Source: Ypsolopha sequella
Lineage: Eukaryota; Arthropoda; Insecta; Lepidoptera; Ypsolophidae
Assembly (NCBI GenBank): GCA_934047225.1
Contig: OW204001.1
Coordinates: forward strand, 15,996,201-16,060,200
DNA length: 64,000 bases
Reading direction: 5' to 3'
The position numbers and the translations under genes are program-made. Every line of letters begins with the position of its first letter. The first letter of the stretch is position 1. A model generated the notes under the pieces. The model made no database searches. It was not told where the DNA came from and saw nothing but the letters and a program-made list of their open reading frames with translations. This document shows, piece by piece, positions 21,083 to 31,506 of the stretch.

Positions 21083-21230
21083 GCCGATTCAGAAGGTTTT
21101 AGCTTTTGTTTTAGTGCTGTCAAAATATTAATATTTCCATGGTAATTTAGCTTCTGTGCCTAACACCTAAAGACTATTTTTAACCTAAAGACTCTAAAAC
21201 TAAAATTAAAGCCTTCAGAATCGACTTTTA
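21079..21230. mobile_element. AAAGCCGATTC-family palindromic MITE (copy 1)
   Basis: Inverted arms: AAAGCCGATTCAGAAGG, then TTTTAGTGCTGTCAAA, against the mirror at 21185-21230. Same family at 53341-53505 and 59890-60058. It overlaps the DRC1 poly(A) signal. Confidence 0.75.
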
Positions 21231-21853
21231 TGTTTTATTTATTTGTGTCATTATTTATTTATTTATTAAATTAAAATAAATCAATTCAAATAAAATAATC
21301 TGTTTTGAAGACGTCTGCCCCCTGACCCCCATACTATGGACATACACTTGTAAATACACATACTATAGCAACAGTGTCGTGACGGTCGAAGGCCTAGCTC
21401 TCATTCTCTAAGCGTCTGGAGTGTAACGTACGATAATGAACTTCGTTCCAAAATTAATTGTAACTTTTATTTAGTATTTTCCTAAGTTTTTTCCGTTGTT
21501 ACTTTTGACAAGAAAAAATAGGTATTGACAGTTAAGTATCAGTTACGCAAGAATTCTCTTACTCCTTCCGAAAGCCTGAAGCGATTTTAATGATTCTTTT
21601 CCCAAATTATAGACAATCTATAGATATATAAAACTTAAGATCACTTTGTTTCCGCCTGTCTTATCCATGCGAAAAGTATTAAGTATTTTCTTCCACTTTG
21701 TTCCGGAGAAGCAGTGGACATCGTAACGGCTTTTTGCAATGCGCGCTGATATCAACGTTTTTTCAATGTCCTTTCCGTCGATCGTCAATGCTACCACAGA
21801 TAGTATAACGCTACCAATACACATCGAGTTGCTAATTAGGGTAAAAATGCGCC
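21231..21853. other. Intergenic, no gene seen
   Basis: AT-rich DNA between the DRC1 3' end and a TTAA MITE. The minus-strand frame at 21618-21869 has no recognisable homology or codon signal. Confidence 0.5.
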
Positions 21854-22165
21854 TTAAGGGGCTGGACAATGCTAAAATTCGGTCCCGCTCTAACGCGTTT
21901 GTTTTTTAACTCTCTATCCTGCTCTAGTTGGTTTCGTTTCAATCGGTTTTGAAACATGGAAACTGAATCGCTTTTTTCGTGAAATTGATGCTTTTTTAAA
22001 AGCAATGAAATTAATGGAAGATTAAAAGTATGTTTATTTTTAAAGTGTAATTAATCATTTTCTTGAGTCAAAAAACACGCCATATTTTTTTTTAATTTTT
22101 ACGATCTACATTGACGGAACTGAATCCAATACAAAACTGATGTTTAGCATTGTGGAGCCCCTTAA
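21854..22165 (-). mobile_element. TTAA-flanked MITE, complete copy (312 bp)
   Basis: TTAAGGGGCTGGACAATGCT at the left and the inverted AGCATTGTGGAGCCCCTTAA at the right. TTAA at both termini is the target site used by piggyBac-type transposons. Related truncated copy at 2619-2855. Confidence 0.75.
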
Positions 22166-22320
22166 TATGGAGTTTATGAACAGACAAGCGAAATTAATTA
22201 AGGCGATACGTAAAAGTTTTAGCATCCCTGTTACTCCATATGCGAAAAAACCCTCAGTGCGAGTGGGACGGATTTATGGAAAAGTAGCAAAAAGTTGGTT
22301 TTTTATATATATAAAATGTA

Positions 22321-22361
22321 CTAAACTATTTTGTTAAAAAGATTTTAACAAAATAGTTTAG
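22321..22361. repeat. Perfect 41-bp hairpin
   Basis: Two 19-nt arms (CTAAACTATTTTGTTAAAA and its complement) around AGA. Intergenic; function unknown. Confidence 0.8.
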
Positions 22362-23020
22362 ACTTTACAAATAAGACATAATATCCACATTCTGAATGCA
22401 ATTTCACAATGAAATTGGTTAGGATTTCAGAATTACAGGAAAAAATAAAACAATTTAGAGGTCTTTTCGGAATTAAATTCTATCGAGAAAATTTCATCCC
22501 ATCGCGTTTTCCTTCAGTGAGAATCTTAATCAAATACTCAATAACCATTTACCCAAAAACGAAATACGTCGATGACGGTATAGTGGAGTAAATGGATTCA
22601 AAAAAATCCCATTTTTTTTTTGGTATCGCCTTAATCAGACGACATGGTGAATGTAGTTGGAGTAGGTATACTCTTATCTATGGAGTTGATTTTAAAGAAT
22701 ACTTAATATGCTTAATATTATTTGTCAAGAAAAACGAAATTCTTGAAAAAGCCGGAGCAAGAAATATGTAAGTATAAACGAATAAATAATATGATTTCAA
22801 AAATCAAGCATGTCCAAGCAGCGCTGTTAAAAAAAAACTGTAAGTATGCCTAATTTATTTCGTATTAACAGAATTAATTATATGCGGAAAACAAGAATGA
22901 TCCTAATAACGCAAGCCCGGAAGTAACTAATTGTGCGGACGCCCTACCGGTCCAACCACCAATACCATCTGCATCGATGTCATCCCGAGCCCTGCGAGCC
23001 GCAGCCCGCAGTGTGAGGCG

Positions 23021-23630
23021 CAGTGTTGCCGTTTTGGCATTTTTAATGCTAAATTTGGCACTTTTTCACCTTAATTAGCATGTTAAATTTGAACTTAGCA
23101 TATTGCATTATTTTAGCATTTTTGTTTGCAAAGCAACCTACAGGTTTAAAAGTGTAATTTTATAATAACTACCAGACAAATATGTTATTTTGGACTATCG
23201 TCTATGGCACCAATTTATGGGGAAATCCCGAGCAACGTTCAGAAATATCACCTTGTACGTTCGAGCGATGGTTCGGTGTAATTTCTAAACGTGGCCCAAG
23301 GGGGATTTCTCGTTTAGTCGATCGATTGTCGTTAGGTCAGTCACAGTCACATCACAGATTAGGTACTTAGTACTACGTTACGCTTGAAGAAAACTTGCTG
23401 AAACTCATTAAGGGTTTTAAAGAACATGTAATGGCTTATGAAAGTGGCCCGTCAACGTCACAACAAGACAAACCTGTTGATGACCTTCAGGTATTCTTCG
23501 AAATAGAAGACTAAGATTTTGTTTTTTGATTTCATAAATACTTTAAATTAAATTGGCATTTTATTTAGCACTTTAAAAATTGTACTTAGCATTTTTTAGC
23601 ATTTTTCTAAATTATAAAACGGCAACACTG
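23021..23630. mobile_element. hAT-type transposon, non-autonomous, 610 bp
   Basis: Termini CAGTGTTGCCG and CGGCAACACTG (about 15 bp inverted with mismatches further in) are flanked by a perfect 8-bp duplication, GTGAGGCG (23013-23020 and 23631-23638). Short CAGTG-type ends and an 8-bp duplication are hAT hallmarks. Inside, 23390-23513 keeps a short frame with YESGPSTSQQDKPVDDLQVF, perhaps a transposase remnant. Confidence 0.85.
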
Positions 23631-23989
23631 GTGAGGCGTAACGTCGTCGCGTAAACGTCTTTACTCGCCCAGATGAAGGCAGTCTAAATCTGCTGAAACT
23701 GGTCGGATTTCCCGATCATAACACGTATTGAGGTGAGCCGTTTTTTTATATAAATCAAGAATGATCCTGTTATGAATTCTGTTATAAATGAAGTTGATGG
23801 TCGTGATTGTCGGCACTTGGTGGAACTTATGACACATTGTCATTAAAATACACTTGTACTTGTCAATATATTGATGTTATAACAATAACATCTTATTTAA
23901 TTTTATTATCTATAAAACCTTTGAAAATGCTTATACAGTGAAACCGGTCAGGTTAAAAGTAATAATAATAATATAAAGTGGACAAGTAC

Positions 23990-24600
23990 AAGTGTATTTT
24001 AATCACAATTCTGTTAAATACATGAATCATGATCTTACAGAAAAACTTTTAAACAAGTTAAGTCGTCTCCTAAATCTCTGTATCAGATACATCTCCGGAT
24101 TGCGCAAATACGATCATGTCTCTCAATTTCGTTTCCAGCTAAACTGGCTCAATATCCTACCGAAGGAACTCACAAATCGTCTTACTTCTTTATAATGCTA
24201 TCAATAGCCCATTTTCTCCTCCCTATCTTCGAGACCGGTTTGCCCCTATTGAATTCCTTGGCCGGCTTCAGCGACCAAGCAAAGCTATGCTCTTCCGATT
24301 TCCCGAACACAGTACACAAAATTCTTTTACAGTGTCAGCAATCCGCCTGTCCATCAGTCTCTCTCTATCACTCTCTACCTTCAAAACCAGTCTATCAACA
24401 CTATCTACAGCTACAGAATCAGTCACCGTATTTGTAATTTTCATATATCGGGGGATATTCATATATCCCCCCGAGTCATTGTCCCCCTCGTAATTACTAA
24501 TATATTGTTATGTATAATATATGTAGAAGCCTTTATATGTATATTATTGTATATGTAAGTTGATTATATACGTATATACAATATTTACTTAACTCCATGT
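23990..24600 (+). pseudogene. LINE ORF2 C-terminal remnant
   Basis: Broken plus-strand frames read NLCIRYISGLRKYDHVSQFR, then (frame-shifted) RFPEHSTQNSFTVSAIRL, as in the C-terminus of jockey-like insect LINEs. At least two frame shifts. An AT-rich 3' end follows. Confidence 0.6.
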
Positions 24601-24607
24601 ATATTAA

Positions 24608-24872
24608 AAGGTATTTCAATTTAAATGGAAAGTAATGTAGGAGGTGATTCAGTATCGTTAATACATCACATTCCACTGCAAAGCACTTTTTTTTGCGCGA
24701 ACTTTTTTTTTCACTTCTCAGTACAAAGTGGTCCGATCAGCTGACTCAGTTTGTATGGACAAGTGAAGAAAAAGTTCGCGCAAAAAAAAGTACTTTGCAG
24801 TGGAATGTGATGTATTAATGATGCTGAATCACCTCCTAAGTAAATTACTTTCCGTTTAAATTGAAAGACCTT
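24608..24872. mobile_element. Palindromic MITE, 265 bp
   Basis: Inverted arms of roughly 110 bp with few mismatches, sharing GGAGGTGATTCAG and CATCACATTCCACTGCAAAG, around a short unique centre. Confidence 0.8.
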
Positions 24873-25770
24873 ATATAATATATATAATTATATAGTATCT
24901 ATGACAATATGATTTCTTGGTCGAATTGATTACAGTAATCAACTTATATCTGGCACTACCCTTAAAAACTTTCCACATCACCAAAGGTTAACTGGCAGAG
25001 AATGCTAGTTGGCATTAAGTTCACCTTTGTGCATTGTAAATTATTTTGTGCAATAAAGTATTTACATACAAATACCTACGAAATAAATTGGGCATTTATG
25101 ACGATGACGCCTCCGGCGACCCTGCACCATTAATTCGTGATTGCCGGCTCCGGCAGCTGAGCCACAGCCTAAATAATATGTATGTCTTGACCTAGGCCGA
25201 TAAGTTGGTACATATACTTACTAATGCAATCTAGGGGGAGCAAGTTGTGCAATACATCGTTTATCGAAATCGTTTGTCTGCACAGTCTAGTTCTCCGTAT
25301 AACGCACAGTGTACTCTACAAGGTGTAACAGTAAGGTGTAACCTCAGAATAAGGAATACAAATAGAAGCCTGGCTAAAATAAGAACTGGGCATTAGCCAT
25401 TGTACTCATCTAACGTAAATTACTCCTGTGTACGAGTGAATGAAACACCGGACCGCACTTACTTTATATTTTTTCCTGGTGTGTCACTAGATTAAACCAA
25501 GCAAATGTCAGTTGGATGTAATTTGGATGTATTTTAAAAATTATAATACCATCAAATTAAATACGTCTCATCATTGTATCGTTTTGTTGTAATATCGTTC
25601 GTTACGTGCATCACATCTTAATTTGGTGGCATCGAAATGTCTAATACATTTTGCAAAAGTTTACAGCTTCACCGAGAGAAATTAAATATTTTGGTGCTCT
25701 TCCTCTCAAAATTCGTGAAAGTGTGATTTATTATTGTTTGTGTTGATTGTTTTTTTAACATTGTAATAAA

Positions 25771-25844
25771 ATGTCTTGTGCGATTGAAGGCTGTAAATCG
25801 CATACAAGAAGAAAAGAAAACAATGAAGCAATATCATTTCACCA
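25771..25844 (+). CDS. THAP exon 1
   Basis: ATG in the context aaaATGTC; donor GTGAGT; phase 2. It encodes the first two zinc ligands, Cys3 and Cys8. Confidence 0.75.
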
Positions 25845-26560
25845 GTGAGTTCTGATAGTTTTTATGTTAATAAGTTGCAGGATCATACCTAAAACACAGT
25901 AACAATAATAGTAGTTCTTGTACATCATACTCGTGTTCAATTCTACACCGATATTTGCCTGTTTTATATAGATTTTCTGCCGACTATTAGAGGTTATGTT
26001 TTTTTGCATAGTGATGTACTAAAGTCCGTGTGGCAAACTATCGAACATTGGTTCCTGCGGCAGCCGTGCATAAAGGATAATACCGCAGATTAATTGCAGT
26101 GCGAGTTAAAAGAAAAATAATGCCGAATAAATATCGCTATATTTTTTGTTACAGATTTCCAAAAAGGGAAGAATTAAAAAGTGAATGGCTTAGACGAATA
26201 ATTAGACCAAATTGGGCAATTAAAAAAAGCAGTCATATTTGTTCGAAACACTTTACGCCGGATTCTTTTGGACCAAACGAAAATTTAAAATGGAGACGGT
26301 TAAAAGCAGATGCTTTACCGACGTTGTATTTACCAGATACAGACACATTGGTAACCTTTAATAATTATGTATAATTGCATTATCAATCTTGTTTGTAGGT
26401 ACGTGCTTGTACTATACTATAGTATATTAACTCGATAATTTTTCAATTTTAGGCAACAGAACCAGTACCTATGGATGTCTGTGGTGTAGAAAAGTGCATT
26501 CTTCTATGTTCGCAAATCGTTCTGAAAGGCCTGTTCAGAACTTGTACTTTACTTCCATGA
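25771..26560 (+). CDS. THAP-domain protein carried by a P-type transposon
   Basis: Three exons: 25771-25844, 26155-26350 and 26453-26560 (125 aa), with GT-AG borders and matching phases. If the second intron is not removed, the frame stops at 26374 (98 aa). The product is almost entirely a THAP zinc finger, a sequence-specific DNA-binding module. C2CH ligands are C3, C8, C54 and H57 (MSCAIEGCKSH; HICSKHF), with conserved FPK, W36, and ALPTLY (78-83) matching the AVPTIF box. No leucine zipper, GTP-binding or catalytic region follows. Such a truncated product could bind element ends and act as a repressor, by analogy with the KP protein of Drosophila P elements; that role is inference. Confidence 0.75.
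26155..26350 (+). CDS. THAP exon 2
   Basis: Acceptor ttgttacag and donor GTAACC; phase 2 to 0. It encodes FPKREELKSEWLRRIIRPNW, HICSKHF and ALPTLYLP, the rest of the THAP fold. Confidence 0.8.
26453..26560 (+). CDS. THAP exon 3 (tentative)
   Basis: Acceptor aattttag; reads ATEPVPMDVCGVEKCILLCS to TGA. The use of this exon is less certain than the first two. Confidence 0.5.
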   Translation, partial: ATEPVPMDVCGVEKCILLCSQIVLKGLFRTCTLLP

Positions 26561-27714
26561 TCGACTTCACGAAAAAATTCCGCAGATAAAGACATTTTCG
26601 TACTTAGTGCGACTTAAAAAGTATCCACTTAAATAGTTTACGGTTGTATCTCTGATACAAGCTACAGCATTTTTTGTACCAGAAACGCACAATTTTGGAC
26701 TTAACTTATGTACCTGCCTACGATATAGTAATTTGTACTTAATAAAAAATTATGCTAAACGAAAGATATCCTTTTATTAATTCCTTATTTACACAATATA
26801 ACATGTGTCCCACTGGGGTAGACAGAGACCACTTTGCTATTAATTCTCTTGGCCTCCTTCTAAAGCAAGAGGATGTCACCAAAAAGGTCGGTGCCTCCTG
26901 CATTCTCTTTTTTTTCACAATTTGATACGATATAATGTGTGGTAAGCAGATTGGTCTTGGTTCATTTCGATTTGGTTTATTTATCGTAGTCAAAAATCGA
27001 CATCGTTACATCACTAGCAAAGCAACGAACTAGTGACAACCTACCTAATTAAGAAAAAACTAATACATATCCATCTCTCTCTAACGCACTAGAATGTCGT
27101 AAGAAAATCAAGGATAGGTATCTTTCTCCGCGTATTATTTTAGCCAGGCTTCTATTTGTATTCCTTATTCTGAGGGTGTAACCATATTTGAAGAGCTTAT
27201 TCAGTCAATGGTATAGAACAACCTTTACTATGGGGACAAACCTGAAATCTCAAAAAAAAATCTGCCCTTCCATACATTTCAGCCGAGCGACATTGCATTT
27301 TTCTATGAAAAAGTAAGTTTTTTTTCGAGATACAGGGTTTGTTCCATAGTAAAAGTTGTTCTATACCATTGACTGACTAAGCTCTTCAAATATGGTTACA
27401 CCTTTCTGTTACACGTTGTATATTATAATCGTTTTATCTATTTACTTCCCCCTTTTTGTCCTTAGAATCGTCTACGTTTTCTCCGGAACTGCTTACCTGG
27501 GAGTCCAATGGGTTTTTAGATGCTGATTTAGAATGCGGGCTTCAATCGGTATAACGTCTTTGGTTTGGTGAGCATAGACAATAGCGCCGTTCATAAATTA
27601 ACACTTTCGCCAGGTTCCAACACTGACAGCAGGGTAGCGAATAAAAATTTAAACATGTGCGATAGAGATGCAAGTAGAAACCGTGTCGCGACCCTTAATT
27701 TATGAACCGATGGG

Positions 27715-27894
27715 CCCTGCGTTCCGAAATAGAATTATATCGCTAAAATCGATTACGAAAGTATGAAGTGAATGGCTTATGATCCATTGTAATTCTCCCT
27801 GCGTTCCGAAATAGAATTACAATGGCTCATAAGCCATTCACTTCATACTTTCGTAATCGATTTTAGCGATGTAATTCTATTTCGGACCGCAGGG
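27715..27894. mobile_element. Two CCCTGCG-family MITEs, head to head
   Basis: 27715-27796 is a copy lacking its right terminus; 27797-27894 is a complete inverted copy. Both carry CCCTGCGTTCCGAAATAGAA. They form a near-perfect hairpin about 270 bp upstream of the AIG1-like ATG. Confidence 0.75.
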
Positions 27895-28167
27895 CATATT
27901 ACGGACCGCAGTGATAGCGCAGTTTCGTTCGGTCGGTGTGCACTGAGCAAATAGTTCGGTGGTTTTTTTTTTACACTCAATGGTTGCGCTGTCGGACGTT
28001 GCTCTCTCTTTTCGTGATTTCGATTTATCTGAGAGTAAAAAACTGAAGACGTGTACTTAAATAAAAAGATAATTTTATTGGTTCTTGATTGATAAACTCT
28101 ACTTCGATAATATTGTGCGTTGCTAACACAAGGTTATCTTGAGATCGTCTGCTTCTTAAATCGTAAA
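27895..28167 (+). promoter_or_regulatory. Upstream and probable 5' UTR region of the AIG1-like gene
   Basis: The unique sequence between the MITE pair and the start codon must include the 5' UTR unless a further upstream exon exists. No convincing TATA box could be assigned. Confidence 0.35.
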
Positions 28168-28314
28168 ATGTTTTTAAAATTAGTGTTTCATTTAGTTGGA
28201 GCCCTACATTTTGGTTATGGGTGTTATTATGACTTTTTTTTCGTCAATATACCGCCATCGAGTTCCTCCACTACTTATGGCGGAAAGTTCAAGTACCTGA
28301 CATATCTAGATGCG
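28168..28314 (+). CDS. AIG1-like exon 1
   Basis: 49 codons from ATG, donor GTAAGC, phase 0. Includes the first membrane segment and the catalytic Thr region (KYLTYLDA). Confidence 0.85.
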
Positions 28315-29040
28315 GTAAGCAAACCACTTTTAAATCAATCAACTTCATATACAAATTGCTACAGAATGCTAAGGTTAATTTGCTTGTTGCAGATGATACT
28401 GACATCATATTTTACACTTTTAAATCAATTAACTTCATATACAAATTGCTACAGAATGCTAAGGTTGATTTGCTTGTTGCAGATGATACTGACATCATAT
28501 TTTACACTTTCCCTGCTGAATGATCTGATTGGAACAAACGATCCATCTCCAAGCCGAACGCCTCTGATTCGGCGCACCAAAGATGTCTTATTTAGCACAC
28601 TTGCCTTCCCTGTAGCAATGTTTGTTGGCACAACTTTCTGGGGCATCTACGCTGTGGACAGAGAACTGATCCTACCACGCAGCTTGGACGCATATTTTCC
28701 TACCTGGTTGAATCATGTCATGCACACAAACATCATGATTTTTATTGTAGTGGAACTTGTTACATCATTCAGAATGTACCCTAAAAAGAATGTAGGTTTA
28801 TCCATTCTGACCACATTCATGCTAGGCTATGTAATCTGGGTACATGTTATCTATTTCAAAACTGGTAGCTGGGTGTACCCCGTTCTTGCGGTGCTTAATT
28901 GGCCACTGAGGATAGTTTTCTATGTCTTCAACCTGGTTATTGTCTCTGCTCTATATTCTTTGGGTGAGAACCTCAACAAATCCATCTGGTCTCGAGAAGT
29001 TGCAGCAAAAGTAAAGTCTGGAAAGAAGAAAGCTAAATAA
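28168..29040 (+). CDS. AIG1/ADTRP-family transmembrane threonine hydrolase
   Basis: Exons 28168-28314 and 28483-29040; 234 aa, against 238 for human AIG1. Members are multi-pass membrane hydrolases that split fatty acid esters of hydroxy fatty acids using a Thr and a His. Both are present: T45 in GGKFKYLTYLDA (human AIG1 T43) and H130 in WLNHVMHT (human H134). Other family blocks are LAFPVAMFVGTTFWGIYAVD, GYVIWVHVIYFKTGSWVYP and SLGENLN, with six or so hydrophobic segments and a Lys-rich end (KSGKKKAK). The ATG at 28168 fits family N-termini; an in-frame ATG at 28120 would add 16 residues. A 90-bp tandem duplication at the intron-exon border offers two identical acceptors, and the intron itself happens to be open in frame. 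Confidence 0.9.
   Translation: MFLKLVFHLVGALHFGYGCYYDFFFVNIPPSSSSTTYGGKFKYLTYLDAVSKPLLNQSTSYTNCYRMLRLICLLQMILTSYFTLLNQLTSYTNCYRMLRLICLLQMILTSYFTLSLLNDLIGTNDPSPSRTPLIRRTKDVLFSTLAFPVAMFVGTTFWGIYAVDRELILPRSLDAYFPTWLNHVMHTNIMIFIVVELVTSFRMYPKKNVGLSILTTFMLGYVIWVHVIYFKTGSWVYPVLAVLNWPLRIVFYVFNLVIVSALYSLGENLNKSIWSREVAAKVKSGKKKAK
28325..28504 (+). repeat. 90-bp tandem duplication spanning the AIG1-like splice acceptor
   Basis: 28325-28414 and 28415-28504 differ at only two positions. Each unit holds the polypyrimidine-like stretch, ttgttgcag acceptor and the first exon-2 codons (MILTSYFT). Confidence 0.95.
28483..29040 (+). CDS. AIG1-like exon 2
   Basis: Acceptor ttgttgcag, phase 0, stop TAA. Starts MILTSYFTLSLLNDLIG. 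Using the upstream duplicate acceptor (exon from 28393) would add 30 residues in frame. Confidence 0.85.
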   Translation: MILTSYFTLSLLNDLIGTNDPSPSRTPLIRRTKDVLFSTLAFPVAMFVGTTFWGIYAVDRELILPRSLDAYFPTWLNHVMHTNIMIFIVVELVTSFRMYPKKNVGLSILTTFMLGYVIWVHVIYFKTGSWVYPVLAVLNWPLRIVFYVFNLVIVSALYSLGENLNKSIWSREVAAKVKSGKKKAK

Positions 29041-30300
29041 TTTGAATGCACTTCAGTAAATACGTAGCTAACGTAATATTATTTTGTGGGATGGCTGATA
29101 AGTCGTAAACTTAATCTAATCTAGTGTATTTTTTTTACTTGGGATAAACAATAGGCATTTAAATTTGCAATTACACAGTAAGACGCAAGTGAACTTTGTT
29201 CATGCATATATAATTAAGTAGGTATACTATTTGCATGTTTATTCATTTGATTATGAAATTTATAATGGGTTGTGATAGGTGTTTTTAGATTTAATGAAGT
29301 AGAAAACTATTGTAGTTGTTTTGACAATGATGGTTGGCCTCTTGAATGTAATAAAAACAAATAATTAGTTGTTCATACTGTAAGTAAGGTATAACTGCCT
29401 TATGAAATGTAATTATCTATGACACAAATATGAAGAAAATAGCTAAGGTTTTTATTGATATTGAGGAATGTATAAATCTTGTGAAATAATCAAATATTTT
29501 CTATAAATTCTCTCTGGGAGAACAAAGCACTCAATGAACATTTAATTAAATTAGTTATTATGTATTTATATCATTCCATTCTTTTTATTTATTGTTAGGT
29601 GGTACTTGTCTTATCTAATATTACAGAGATTTGTTAAAGCAATATGTATGTCATGAATATTCTCAATTAAAATTGCTTCTTTATCTATTTGTAAGTTTTG
29701 TACCAGTGGAGATAACTATTTATCTATTCATTAGATATAACATGCCTGTTGAACAAATAATTCCAGTCATAATTATCATGACCCAGGAAATGAAAAAGAT
29801 TGTGTAATCCTTGTTGATGTAAGTCTCAAATATCTTGTATCTGTGATTCATCAAGTGTTAGATTTCTGCCCCTCTGCAATTCTTCTAGCTGAATAGATTA
29901 GCTTAATTCATACAGATTTTTGATATGGCATGTCGTATCACAGCATCATCTCTATTGAACAAAGCACTCAAGCACTAAACAGTCTGAAATACTCTACAAA
30001 GCCAAAGTTAGCAGATGTGCCATATCAAAAGCCTAGTACTGTAGCTAGAATGTGCTGGCTACCACAAATTGTGGTCCACAATAATAGGTCTTATGAATCT
30101 TGGTCCAGTGAATAGTTCTAGAGATCAGTGACCTGTTTAGAAAAGTACATACTTATTAATTAATATTTATAATAGTGGTTAAATAAAAGCAAAGCTTGTT
30201 GGTCAGATTATCAATCTTGATTTTTACTTGTAAACCAAAGCTTAGTGCTTTATTGTTATTGCATTCCAATACTTACCTTTGATAATAAAATTTATATAGA
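29041..30300 (+). other. Probable 3' UTR and downstream of the AIG1-like gene
   Basis: AT-rich, free of recognisable repeats, unlike the flanking DNA, which fits a transcribed UTR. Candidate AATAAA signals at 29350-29355 and 30182-30187. Confidence 0.45.
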
Positions 30301-30782
30301 TTTTATCTGTCTTTTTATCAGGATTAACTGAAGGTACTAAAACAAATTCTGATTTCTAGTATATAATTTTAATAGTGGTATATTATTTACAAAACTAATC
30401 AAATCATGTGATATTTAAGTACATTATTTCAATTCATGGAATATACAAAATGGAATGATCAAATAAAAACCTATAATTATAATTAATACATCACTATCAT
30501 GTAGCAATTTGACTAGATTTTATTTGCATTAAATTTAAACTAAAAAAATAATAATAAAAAAGCAAACAAATACATTTGATGTAAAGCAAAAAATAAATTT
30601 GCACTTCTATTAATTATTTTTGCTATCAATATGTTCCTACTAATTATTATTTTCATCATTATCTTTATAATTCTATTATAATGGTATAAACATACAAACT
30701 TATTTATCGTTACTGGAACCTGATTCAGTTATTATATTATTTCTTTGGTTGATTTATTAATATAAAAACAATAAAATTATAT
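30301..30782. other. AT-rich intergenic, no gene seen
   Basis: No frame or structure of note. Confidence 0.5.
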
Positions 30783-30878
30783 TTTTACTCGATATGTTAC
30801 GGCCCACAGTATGGAGCCGTCATAGTTATCACTGATGACGGCTCCATACCGTGGCCCGAAATATATCGAGTAAAAATA
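30783..30878. mobile_element. Short palindromic MITE, ~96 bp
   Basis: Arms of about 43 nt with a few mismatches: TTTTTACTCGATAT, then TATGGAGCCGTCAT, mirrored after a short loop. Confidence 0.7.
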
Positions 30879-31506
30879 CCAAAGAAATAAATAAAGCTTG
30901 AAAAAAGCACAATATGTATTATTATAACGTCAAAAAAATAAAATGAAAAACGGACTTACTTAATTGCCACAGAAAATTTAAAGTAATATCCAACACACAT
31001 TAAACGTAACCAAAAATAACGAAGTAATATTAAGAAAAAGGTAAGTAAATAAGAATTCTTTGAACTTAACCTACCTATATATATCGAGTGTAAATAAATA
31101 GGCAACATTAGATGAATCCACATATTTTACTGACCATTTTGTTCAAATTATAGTACTTTGATATTTCAACATTGTAAAAAAAAGTGAATAATTTGTGTGA
31201 ATGATTTTTTATGAAAGTTCCTCAGTACAGGATGTGGTTTCATTTAACTAACGTTGTCCTATATTCGTCAAAATCAAATAAAATAGTGTCACGTTGTGCA
31301 TCTTGTGCATATTTCCAAGATCAGAGTAATACTGGTTAAAGTAATGAAACTGGAATGATTTACACAGGAAATAAGTAATATTTGATTATTAATCGTATTA
31401 TGCTGTCCAAGGTCCTACATAATAAGTGAAAATAATTCAAAGGTAAAATGCGAAACTATAAGGTATAGAGGGTGAGAAACTTTGTTGATGCTAGAATTTT
31501 TTCTTC

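Larger units (their letters stand above)
25343..27174 (+). mobile_element. P-superfamily DNA transposon, 1832 bp, THAP-only
   Basis: The first and last 40 bp are perfect inverted repeats beginning CTCAGAATAAGGAATACAAA. They are flanked by the 8-bp direct duplication GGTGTAAC (25335-25342 and 27175-27182). An 8-bp duplication plus an N-terminal THAP DNA-binding domain is the signature of P elements. Only the THAP portion is coded; no RNase H-like catalytic domain is visible, so the copy is non-autonomous. Confidence 0.85.
25318..27420. mobile_element. Palindromic MITE split by a P-type transposon
   Basis: Left part 25318-25342, right part 27175-27420. Once the nested element and one TSD copy are removed, the arms pair: both ends carry TACAA(G/C)GTGTAACAG and AAGGTGTAACCATATTTGAAG, and inside AATGGTATAGAACAAC. 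A solo arm occurs at 189-230. Confidence 0.8.

Noticed and set aside
22893..23020. GC-rich open stretch before the hAT element (NNASPEVTNCADALPVQ frame), possible host exon with a new hAT-supplied hydrophobic C-terminus
   Set aside because: An in-frame TAA follows the only nearby acceptor at once, and no start or partner exon was found; after element removal the frame stops within a few codons.
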